Shown piece after piece: positions 6,870 to 13,600 of a stretch of 19,892 bases of DNA. This DNA comes from an uncultured Oscillospiraceae bacterium. Lineage in GTDB: Bacteria; Bacillota; Clostridia; Oscillospirales; Acutalibacteraceae. Both the position numbers and the translations under genes were made by a program. A model generated the notes under the pieces. The model searched no databases. It saw only the letters and a program-made list of their open reading frames with translations, and was not told the origin of the DNA. Position 1 is the stretch's first letter; each line of letters begins with the position of its first letter. The stretch lies in NCBI GenBank assembly GCA_900552285.1, contig URYV01000011.1:1-19892 (forward strand), given 5' to 3'.

Positions 6870-8231
6870 TTATTTTTCCTCTAAAATAATCTCATAAAGG
6901 GCGAATTCCTCATCCTCGCCCATTATGTATATATGTCCGTCGACGATGTTTATGGATTCGGGTTCCATGTCCCAGGAATCCCATTCGTCAAGATCAATTT
7001 GGAAGGCAAGACTTCCGTCCCACTTGTATATGCGGATTTCCGACCATGTGTCGCCGCTGTTATAGGAACGGACAAAATAGATATACTTGCTGTCGCAAAA
7101 GGCACCCTGCGAAAGAGACGCGGGCTTTTCCACATTAAACTCATCAATAAGCTTTAAATCGCCGTCCCAAGTGTGTACCATTTCTCCCGCCGCAAAGCCC
7201 GACGCATATTTATCGACCGCGGGGCTGTATGCGATGGAATAGAAATTGCGCTCAAGGGCTCCGTTTGAGGTTTCCCTTAATGTATCGGCGTCAATCATAG
7301 AATAGACGTTCCAGCCCGGCTGGCAATGGGACACGATAAAGGAATTGGTTTTGGGAATGTATGAAATATTATTTCCGTGCTCGATTGAAAGGCTGTCGCT
7401 CATTTGAAGAAGGTTTCCGGAATTGTCGTATTTTGCGATTATTCCGCACTCATTACCCTCTCTCATGCTGCCCTTTGTGATGCACATAACAAACTGCGAG
7501 CCGTCATAATATCCGCCCTGGAGATTGTTATATCTCGAGTCGGGCGTCTTAAAGCTCATAAGGCGGCGGTATTCGGCCACCTTATATTCCTTTCCCTCTT
7601 CAAGGGTCAGACTGCAGCCGAAATTATCGGGCAAAGAGCTTTCGTCGGCAATTCCCTCAAAGCAATCGAAATAAAGCGTCGGCTTAATGTCCTCTTGGTC
7701 GTCGTTGACCCATTTAAGACAAAGCGCGTTTATTTCCGACAAATCGGCATTTGAACGAAGGGAGCAAACAAGCTCCGAGGCCGAAAAGTATATTTCGTTT
7801 GCACCTTTTTTAAGGTTGCAATGTCGGCGGAAATTATATCCCTGCTCATAATCGGCGGACTTAAGCAGCGCTATATCAAGATGTCCGCTTGAAAGCTCGT
7901 CCTCCGAATAAACGTTAATTTTAAAATATTTATAATCCGCGGCATTTACGGGGTTTTTCAAATTAACCGTGACCTGCGCCCCCACATTGTCGGGATTTCC
8001 CACGGGAGAGGAGCTTGAAACAACAAGCGCCGCCTTGCCCTGTTCGGCATTTTTTGAAGTCAGCTCGGCATTTGTAAAGCTTTCGGCCGTGAATTTAGAA
8101 TCGTCAAAGCTCTCAATCATAATATTTCCCTCCTTGGTTTTGGCGCCGCTTTCCACCGTCTGCTCGGCACAGCCCGAAAGCACCGACAGCGCAACAACCG
8201 ATGCGGTTATAAAACTTAATGCTTTTTTCAT
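6870..8231 (-). CDS. Lipoprotein paralogue of the adjacent dockerin protein
   Basis: The protein begins MKKALSFITASVVALSVLSG with a lipobox LSGC (C21), so it is anchored in the membrane as a lipoprotein. The start at 8231 is preferred over an in-frame TTG at 8243 because GGAGG lies 6 bp before the ATG; this gives 453 residues. It has the same beta-rich N-terminal domain and the same C-terminal propeller-like domain as the downstream gene: shared stretches include IEHGNN, SHCQPGWNVYS and ADTL. It lacks the dockerin, so the domains abut directly. The two genes look like a tandem duplication whose products are sent to different places, cell membrane and cohesin scaffold. A TTGATT-17-TAAAAT promoter lies just upstream. 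Function not recognised. Confidence 0.85.
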   Translation of the reverse strand: MKKALSFITASVVALSVLSGCAEQTVESGAKTKEGNIMIESFDDSKFTAESFTNAELTSKNAEQGKAALVVSSSSPVGNPDNVGAQVTVNLKNPVNAADYKYFKINVYSEDELSSGHLDIALLKSADYEQGYNFRRHCNLKKGANEIYFSASELVCSLRSNADLSEINALCLKWVNDDQEDIKPTLYFDCFEGIADESSLPDNFGCSLTLEEGKEYKVAEYRRLMSFKTPDSRYNNLQGGYYDGSQFVMCITKGSMREGNECGIIAKYDNSGNLLQMSDSLSIEHGNNISYIPKTNSFIVSHCQPGWNVYSMIDADTLRETSNGALERNFYSIAYSPAVDKYASGFAAGEMVHTWDGDLKLIDEFNVEKPASLSQGAFCDSKYIYFVRSYNSGDTWSEIRIYKWDGSLAFQIDLDEWDSWDMEPESINIVDGHIYIMGEDEEFALYEIILEEK

Positions 8232-8257
8232 TTTATCCTCCAAAATGCTTTTTTAAT

Positions 8258-8286
8258 ATTTTAGCTTAAATCCAACATAAAATCAA
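8258..8286 (-). promoter_or_regulatory. Sigma-A promoter of the lipoprotein/dockerin operon
   Basis: Read on the minus strand, TTGATT (8281-8286) and TAAAAT (8258-8263) are 17 bp apart, 27 bp before the ATG at 8231. Upstream of it the AT-rich sequence holds short AATCAA/AATCAG echoes but nothing else recognised. Confidence 0.6.
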
Positions 8287-8381
8287 GTGAAATCAAAGTA
8301 AAATCAGCGCATCCGGCCTCATTTTGCGGTGTCGTTACGGATTTTTTCCTTTTGAAAAGCAACAAAAATAAAACAGCATAC

Positions 8382-8430
8382 TAAAAAAAATCGGAAACAC
8401 CCGACTTGCGAAAACAGGTCGGGTGTTTCC
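8382..8430 (-). terminator. Rho-independent terminator of the surface-protein gene
   Basis: GGAAACACCCGAC (8393-8405) pairs exactly with GTCGGGTGTTTCC (8418-8430). On the minus strand the stem is followed by GATTTTTTTTAG, a strong U tract. It ends the gene that stops at 8480. Confidence 0.9.
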
Positions 8431-8479
8431 TTTGAGATTGAGAGATCGGCTTATATTGCCGAAAAGGATTTTTTAATTT

Positions 8480-10591
8480 TTATCTTTTTCTTTTGAATAC
8501 AATAAGTGCTCCCGCGCTTAAAGCAAGCATTGCAACCGCCGCAAGAGCGCCGCTTTCTCCGGACTTCGGGTTTTGAGCCTCTCCCGAGGTGTTTGAGGAG
8601 ACATTCGAAACAACCGAAGAAACGTCGGAATCTGTCTTTGAGGTGTCGGACGAGGGTTCGGTCGAGCCTCCCGACTCGGTTTTTTCCTCAAGCTTTGCAA
8701 TCACGGTGTCGTTCTTGCTTATCTCCTTTGTGCCGTTTTGGTCGGCAAAATACTTACCGCAATCTTTGCAGAACCAGTATTCGATGTTGCCCTCACGCTC
8801 TGTCGTGGCGGGCGTGCCTTCAAAATGCTTAAGGCCGGCATGATTAACGGTATTTATCTCACCGTATTCGCTGCCGCAGAATTCGCAAACGGGCTTGGCG
8901 GTGCAGGTGGCTTCTCCGCCCTTATGGGCACAGGCATATCCGCACTCTTCGCACTTGCCGTCTTTCCATTCGTGGTTTTCCTCGGCGACCGTAACCGTGC
9001 CGCAGCAATCCCACTTCTGCGAATGAGTCTTTTCGTCGGTGCTCCAAACCTTTTCGCCGGTGTGGTTGTCGGCGTTTATTTCGCCGTACTCGGCAAGGCA
9101 AACATCACAAACGGCCTTTGCCGTACAGGTTGCGGTTCCGCCGATATGGCTGTTGCAAATGATGGTTCCGTCGCGGACAATTGTGCCGACAACATTGATA
9201 GTTCCGTTATTGGTAAAGGTTTTTCCTTCGGGAACGGTGAGAACGGTTCCCTCGGGGATGTCAAGGGTCATACCGTTTTCCACGGCGACATCTCCGGGAA
9301 TGGCGGCATTTCCGACAACCTTTCCCTCATTGCCGTTAAAGAGAACGCTGTTTGCAATTGAATTGGGGGCGTCGTCAAGAGTTTCGGGACCCGAAGTCTT
9401 TATCCAAGAGTCGGAAACATTTACGCCGCCGTTTGCACAGATACCGTAATACCCTTCGGCACCGTCAAAATCCGCAATGCAGCCGTTAACGGTTATGGCG
9501 CCGTTTGCACAATATACCGCTGCGTCGCCCGAAGAGGTAATTTTAAGCTTGCTGTTTTCAAAAGAGATACTGCTTTCTGCATAAACGGCCGGATAATATC
9601 CCGAAATTTCGGCATTTCCGTTCTTAATTATAACATTATTGGCATAAATTCCGTTGGACTTTTTGCTGTCGACAATGAGATTTCCGCCGTCTGTAATAAC
9701 GTCGACAAAGGTTGCTATGGCAGAGCCGTAAGCGGTGGCCTTTAAGGTTGCATTGCCTTCAACGGTAACATTACCGTCGGGAATCAAGGCCGACCCGAGA
9801 TAACCGCCTTCAAGGCTGTCACGGCCTTCCGCCTCAAGATAGGCGTTGTCCTGAAGTTTTACTTCGCCGGACACGGTAATTCCGTCAACCGCCCACTGTG
9901 AAAGCTCGGCGCCCTCTCCCTGCAGACAATAAAGCTTGGCATTATCCTTCATGGTCAGCGAATGAGTCACGCCGTAGGTCTGACCAACCCTGAGAGCCGG
10001 ATAGCTTGTGTTGCTGACATAGGTTACGTTTGCCGAACCGTCAAGCAGGCAGGTGCCGTTCCATTGGCTGCTGTTGCCGGCCGTGGGAAGCTGATTTACC
10101 ACAATTTCGGTGTCGGTTATATGAAGGGCGCTTAAGTTGCGCTCGTCTTTTGACTGGGTAGCTCCAAGGTCATTCGATGTGATTTTTCCCTTTCCGCTGA
10201 TCGTCAAATCAACGGCATACACTCTGCTCACGATATTCTCGGTACCGTCGCAAACCTCCAAAACAAGCTTTGCGCCCGAGGTGTTTGTTATCGTGATACC
10301 GCTGTTGAGAGCGGCGCCGTTAAGGCGCAGATAAAAGGTTTTGAGGGCATTAAGGTCGTTGCTGCCCCACATTTGAATTTTTCTGTCGGTGGTACCGGTC
10401 AGCTCATAAACAATACCGTCTTTGCGGATATTTATAGCATTGTCCATAACCTTGTAATCGTCGTTTTCGGTGTTTTCCATACCGACGTCAATGGTCACGT
10501 CGGCGGGAGTGGCGGCGCTGAACATCTGCACAGGCACCAAAAACAGCACCATACAAAGTACCGTTACAAGACCGAGCAATTTCTTTTTCAT
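8480..10591 (-). CDS. Cell-surface beta-helix protein with Cys-pair modules and NPKSG-type anchor
   Basis: The 703-residue protein has a signal peptide (1-26). A repetitive beta-strand region (about 33-440) has Asn/Gly-rich turns such as VEGNATLKATAYGSA, suggesting a right-handed beta-helix. Residues 480-612 hold repeated CxxC pairs (CTAKAVCDVC, CEECGYAC, CTAKPVCEFC, CKDCGKYF), perhaps zinc ribbons. A Ser/Thr linker follows, then NPKSG (674-678), a hydrophobic segment and the RKR tail. This layout fits a sortase-type wall anchor with NPKSG replacing NPKTG; a plain tail anchor is also possible. The Cys module nearest the C-terminus recurs almost unchanged in the large surface protein at 14654-19831. 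GGAGG lies 10 bp before the ATG. Its role is probably adhesion or carbohydrate contact, but no catalytic motif is seen. Confidence 0.8.
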   Translation of the reverse strand: MKKKLLGLVTVLCMVLFLVPVQMFSAATPADVTIDVGMENTENDDYKVMDNAINIRKDGIVYELTGTTDRKIQMWGSNDLNALKTFYLRLNGAALNSGITITNTSGAKLVLEVCDGTENIVSRVYAVDLTISGKGKITSNDLGATQSKDERNLSALHITDTEIVVNQLPTAGNSSQWNGTCLLDGSANVTYVSNTSYPALRVGQTYGVTHSLTMKDNAKLYCLQGEGAELSQWAVDGITVSGEVKLQDNAYLEAEGRDSLEGGYLGSALIPDGNVTVEGNATLKATAYGSAIATFVDVITDGGNLIVDSKKSNGIYANNVIIKNGNAEISGYYPAVYAESSISFENSKLKITSSGDAAVYCANGAITVNGCIADFDGAEGYYGICANGGVNVSDSWIKTSGPETLDDAPNSIANSVLFNGNEGKVVGNAAIPGDVAVENGMTLDIPEGTVLTVPEGKTFTNNGTINVVGTIVRDGTIICNSHIGGTATCTAKAVCDVCLAEYGEINADNHTGEKVWSTDEKTHSQKWDCCGTVTVAEENHEWKDGKCEECGYACAHKGGEATCTAKPVCEFCGSEYGEINTVNHAGLKHFEGTPATTEREGNIEYWFCKDCGKYFADQNGTKEISKNDTVIAKLEEKTESGGSTEPSSDTSKTDSDVSSVVSNVSSNTSGEAQNPKSGESGALAAVAMLALSAGALIVFKRKR

Positions 10592-10641
10592 TTTGTCTCA
10601 TCCTCCGTTTTGTTTCATATTTTCTCTCAATTCCGAAAAAA

Positions 10642-10658
10642 CGGCAAAAATTTTGCCG
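10642..10658. promoter_or_regulatory. 17-bp palindrome in the divergent regulatory region
   Basis: CGGCAAAA (10642-10649), one A, TTTTGCCG (10651-10658) is an exact inverted repeat, 51 bp upstream of the minus-strand surface-protein start. It could be an operator or a 5' UTR hairpin; there is no T tract long enough for an obvious terminator. Low certainty about role. Confidence 0.4.
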
Positions 10659-10708
10659 ATTTATTCTTCATATATGGTACAAAATTTCGTTTCCGAAAAC
10701 AATAGCCA

Positions 10709-10741
10709 TGGCACAAGCGGTCATTTTTTGGCACAAACGGT
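10709..10741. promoter_or_regulatory. Tandem 13-bp direct repeats, probable activator sites
   Basis: TGGCACAAGCGGT (10709-10721) and TGGCACAAACGGT (10729-10741) differ at one base and are 20 bp apart start to start, about two helical turns, so they lie on one DNA face. They are 73 bp upstream of the -35 for the dockerin gene and 118 bp from the start of the divergent gene, and could serve either. Regulator unknown. Confidence 0.5.
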
Positions 10742-10813
10742 ATGTTAAAATGCCGAAAAGGAAAATCAAGGTAATTTTATTGTTTGCGAGGCAAAAATAT
10801 CACTTGACCTTAA

Positions 10814-10842
10814 TTTACAAAAGCCGCGAGACGTTGTATAAT
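10814..10842 (+). promoter_or_regulatory. Sigma-A promoter of the duplicated-domain dockerin gene
   Basis: TTTACA (10814-10819) and TATAAT (10837-10842) are 17 bp apart, 38 bp before the chosen ATG at 10881. A TTGACC at 10804 is a better hexamer but its 27-bp spacing to the same -10 rules it out. Confidence 0.7.
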
Positions 10843-10880
10843 TTTAACACAAATATACTTCAGATAGGATGAGGGACTTT

Positions 10881-12692
10881 ATGAAGAAAATTTTATCGGC
10901 CGTTCTTGCCGCCGTCATGCTCCTTTCGACGCTTTGCTGCGTCAATGTTGCGGCGGACGACGCAAGCGAGGATCTTACCGAGCGTTTTAACGATTTGGGA
11001 ATGTATATTCTCTTTTACGGCACCGGCGACGACGTTTCGAAATTCACCGCAGACGACATGGTATATTGGGTAGAGCATCAATACCCTTATAAAGATTATA
11101 CAATCGGCAATTGGGAAAACGGAGCTTTTGTCGAAAACAGCGAGGGAATGTATTATTCCTATCCTGCGGACAAGTTTAATGAAATCGCTCACATTCTTTT
11201 TGACTTTGACGGTGAATTCAAAAATCTCATAGGCCGAGAGTTCGGGGAAGATACGAACGCCGTTTATGATGAAACTTTGGACAGAATTGTCGTTGACATT
11301 GCCGGCAAAGGCGGAGTTCTTTACAGGCAGCTCAGCTATAACGAAACCGGCGACAACGTATACGATGTTTATTTCCAAGGCGGATATTGGGGTGACACCG
11401 ACATAATTTGGCTTGAAGAGTATATACATGTTACCGCCGAAATCGTCGGAGACTATTTAAAGGTTTATGCGTGCGAAGATGCCAATATTCCTGCCGTTAA
11501 CGACGAGGACAAGGCTCTCTGCGACAGCTTTGACATTCTCTACGGATATATAATCAACTACGACGATCTCGACAAGGATATTTCCGCCTTCACCGCCGAC
11601 GACATGGGATATTGGATTCAGAGACAGTATATCGAGGTTTATGACGATTATAAATACGGTTTCTGGGAAGATGGAAAATTCACCGAATCGGAGGATTTCG
11701 GTTTTGCCCTTGCCTATCCTGCCGATAAATTCGAAACCATTGCCCATCTTATTTTTGATTTTGAAGGAACCTTCAAAGACAAGATGCAAAAGGAAGCATC
11801 CGTTTCCACTAATATCGCCTACGACGCCGAGTCGGACAGCATTGTCACCTTCTACGGCGGCAAAGGCGGAGCTTATTTCAAGCAAAACGGTTATGTGAAC
11901 AATAACGACGGCACCTACTCCGTATTCTTCCAGGAGGGCGATTGGGACGAAAACGGAAACGAGTTTTTCTATGATCGTTATCGCAAGCTCACCGTTGAAT
12001 TCAAGGAAAAATTTCTCAAGGTTATTAAATACGAAAAGCTCGACAGCATAGCCTCCGAAGACAGACTCATCACCCCCAAAGAGGTCGGTTATGAGCTTGA
12101 CGGCAGCCTTTCCATCGACGGATTCAACGCATTCCCCGACGGCACAAACATCTTTGCAAACGCAATCGAGTCCGACGACGCAGTCAGTGCGGCCAAGGAA
12201 ATCTTGGGTCTTTCGGAAAACGACAACATTGCTCTTTTCGACATTTATGCCGATTGGAACAACATAAATCTCCAGCCCATAGGCCAGGTCAAGCTCACAT
12301 TCTTCATTCCCGACAAACTTTCCGCCGACAACCTCAAGCTTTTCCACATTAACGAGGACGGCTCGAAACAGCGCATTGCACTTGACGTGGAAAAGGAATA
12401 TATGTTTGCCTCGACCAAGCTTGACAGTTTCGGCATCTATGTGTTCTGCAATTATCAGAGTACTGCCGACGATGTTCTTCTCGGAGACGTAAACCTTAAC
12501 GGCACCGTCGATGTTACCGACGCGCTGCTCACGCTGCAGCACTCGGTCGGCAAAATCACCCTTGTTGAAGACGAGCTTCTTGCCGCAAAGGTTTCCGACG
12601 ACGGCAAGGACGTCAGCGTTACCGACGCGCTGCTCATACTCCAAAAAGCGGTCAACAAAATCGACATATTCCCCATTGAAAAGGTAAATTGA
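10881..12692 (+). CDS. Secreted protein with duplicated unknown domain and C-terminal dockerin
   Basis: The start at 10881 is chosen over the in-frame ATG at 10869 because GAGGG lies 5 bp before it and the product then begins with a clean signal peptide (MKKILSAVLAAVMLLSTLCC, cut after NVAA). Of 603 residues, about 29-198 and 212-388 are two copies of one unrecognised domain, marked by FTADDMVYWVEHQYP and FTADDMGYWIQRQY, YPADKF, and AGKGG/GGKGG. Residues about 400-525 form a beta domain seen in many Clostridial surface proteins. A type I dockerin ends the protein (534-597): the first loop DVNLNGTVDVTD is regular, the second (KVSDDGKDVSVTD) has Lys for the first Asp and one extra residue. It is probably a cohesin-bound extracellular protein; no enzyme motif is recognised. 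Confidence 0.85.
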   Translation: MKKILSAVLAAVMLLSTLCCVNVAADDASEDLTERFNDLGMYILFYGTGDDVSKFTADDMVYWVEHQYPYKDYTIGNWENGAFVENSEGMYYSYPADKFNEIAHILFDFDGEFKNLIGREFGEDTNAVYDETLDRIVVDIAGKGGVLYRQLSYNETGDNVYDVYFQGGYWGDTDIIWLEEYIHVTAEIVGDYLKVYACEDANIPAVNDEDKALCDSFDILYGYIINYDDLDKDISAFTADDMGYWIQRQYIEVYDDYKYGFWEDGKFTESEDFGFALAYPADKFETIAHLIFDFEGTFKDKMQKEASVSTNIAYDAESDSIVTFYGGKGGAYFKQNGYVNNNDGTYSVFFQEGDWDENGNEFFYDRYRKLTVEFKEKFLKVIKYEKLDSIASEDRLITPKEVGYELDGSLSIDGFNAFPDGTNIFANAIESDDAVSAAKEILGLSENDNIALFDIYADWNNINLQPIGQVKLTFFIPDKLSADNLKLFHINEDGSKQRIALDVEKEYMFASTKLDSFGIYVFCNYQSTADDVLLGDVNLNGTVDVTDALLTLQHSVGKITLVEDELLAAKVSDDGKDVSVTDALLILQKAVNKIDIFPIEKVN

Positions 12693-12716
12693 CCGACGGC
12701 TGAGTTTAATATTAAA

Positions 12717-12746
12717 AGAGACGGCAAGATTTTGCCGTCTTTTTTA
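12717..12746 (+). terminator. Rho-independent terminator of the dockerin gene
   Basis: AGACGGCAA (12719-12727) pairs with TTGCCGTCT (12732-12740) around a 4-nt loop and is followed by TTTTTT, 27 bp after the TGA. Confidence 0.9.
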
Positions 12747-12776
12747 TCCGAAAGCGTATTTTCTTATAAGCAGCAA

Positions 12777-12804
12777 AAAAGCCCAATCAATTGATTGGGC
12801 TTTT
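12777..12804. terminator. Bidirectional palindromic terminator at the end of the CRISPR array
   Basis: GCCCAATCAA (12781-12790) is followed directly by its complement TTGATTGGGC (12791-12800), with an A run on the left and TTTT on the right. On the minus strand it stands 16 bp after the terminal CRISPR repeat and would end the pre-crRNA; on the plus strand it backs up the preceding terminator. Confidence 0.8.
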
Positions 12805-12815
12805 AACAATATAAT

Positions 12816-12917
12816 CAGATTTTTAAATATGAATTTACACTACTCTCAAACGTCAGTTTCAACACCTTCGTAAACGCCGCCGTTTTACTACCTTATGGAT
12901 TTACACTACTCTCAAAC
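12816..12917 (-). CRISPR. Single-spacer type II-A CRISPR array
   Basis: On the minus strand, a complete 36-bp repeat (12882-12917) begins GTTTGAGAGTAGTGTAAAT and ends GGTAGTAAAAC. A 30-nt spacer (12852-12881) follows, then a second repeat (12816-12851) that keeps the first 19 bases exactly and decays after about base 25. Repeat length, GTTTGAGAG start, AAAC end and 30-nt spacer fit type II-A arrays of Firmicutes. A decayed 3' half is normal for the leader-distal terminal repeat, so the array runs right to left and is reduced to one spacer. It sits directly after the csn2 remnant, the usual place in II-A loci. No cas gene here is intact, so it is presumably inert unless a second system acts in trans. 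Confidence 0.85.
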
Positions 12918-13030
12918 CTCAAATTTCAAAGTACGTTCTTTGCGTTCAGACAGCAAATTTCAGGCATTCAAGAAAGTAAACGGCGCCACTACATTGCGTC
13001 GGGCAACCACAAGGCAGCATTATTATATCA
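12918..13030 (-). promoter_or_regulatory. CRISPR leader ending in ATTTGAG, with a possible promoter
   Basis: Between the csn2 stop and the first repeat lie 113 bp without a gene. The last seven bases before the repeat read ATTTGAG on the minus strand, the leader-anchoring motif known for one group of type II-A arrays and used in spacer acquisition. A perfect TATAAT (minus, 13022-13027) with a poor TTGCAG 17 bp upstream (13045-13050, inside csn2) could start the pre-crRNA. The leader looks intact even though the acquisition genes are gone. A CAAATTTCA repeat (12920-12928 and 12954-12962) is also present. Confidence 0.65.
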
Positions 13031-13600
13031 TTATTTTTTTGTTTCTGCAACAATTTCGCACAAATCTTTATCGATAACAGAAACATTTTCGTCCGGCAGC
13101 CTTTGAAAGGAAAACATATTTTCGAGAAAAATCAGATAAATCCCCTGATATTTAAGTGTATTGAAGATCATTTCGATTTCATCGCTCCCGAAAAACAAAT
13201 GCATATTAAGCAGCACAAAGCATTTGGGACGAACGTATTTATTTATAACCGTCAAGTAGTTTATCAGCGACGACGCCGCATCAAAGGAGTCGATTTTAGG
13301 TTTTAGCGACTGCATTTTAAACAAATCGCTCAGCGAAACCTCAGACTTATAGTCAAAATCACAAAGCTGCGACGCCCTCGACAAATACATAACAATATTA
13401 CTTTTAAGCTCGCCGCTTTCTCTTTCCATATCGCTTAAGCACAGTTTTTCCAGGTATCCGTACAGCTTTTTAATTATTGTCGGGGACACATGAAGATTGA
13501 AATAATCGCTTACAAAGCAGACATTTCCCTTTATTGAAAAGGGCTCGAAATTTTGTGAGAACACCAAATCATTGCTTTCGTTTTCCTCAACAAAATCCAA
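13031..13600 (-). pseudogene. csn2: csn2 remnant, N-terminus deleted
   Basis: The frame gives about 190 residues matching the C-terminal three quarters of Csn2, the ring-forming DNA-end-binding protein that works with Cas9, Cas1 and Cas2 in type II-A spacer acquisition. Family marks are NFEPFSIKG, a helix pair LYGYLEKLCLSD, the SLSDLFKMQSLKP stretch, the CFVLLNMHLFF strand and the terminal SVIDKDLCEIV. A complete Csn2 is near 220 residues; the first 40-50, including the N-terminal strands, are absent. The apparent start is a TTG inside the join with cas9 and has no ribosome site, so it is not a real start. It lies directly before the CRISPR leader, as expected. Base composition is AT-rich relative to its neighbours. 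Confidence 0.85.

Noticed and set aside
8243..8243. Upstream TTG start for the lipoprotein gene
   Set aside because: The GGAGG site lies between it and the ATG at 8231, and the extra four residues would precede the lipoprotein signal.
10709..10741. Sigma-54 promoter (TGGCAC -24 element)
   Set aside because: The TTGC -12 element is absent at the required distance after both TGGCAC copies.
12870..12985. Inverted pairing of CGCCGTTTTAC with GTAAACGGCG across the repeat, suggestive of a structured RNA
   Set aside because: The stem needs a bulge, spans about 90 nt and includes spacer sequence, so it is probably chance; a tracrRNA is not supported because there is no separate anti-repeat.
12937..13015. 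Possible third CRISPR repeat (GTAGTG...GTTTAC-like stretch on the minus strand)
   Set aside because: Spacing to the complete repeat is not 30 nt and only scattered bases agree; the ATTTGAG end fits a leader better.
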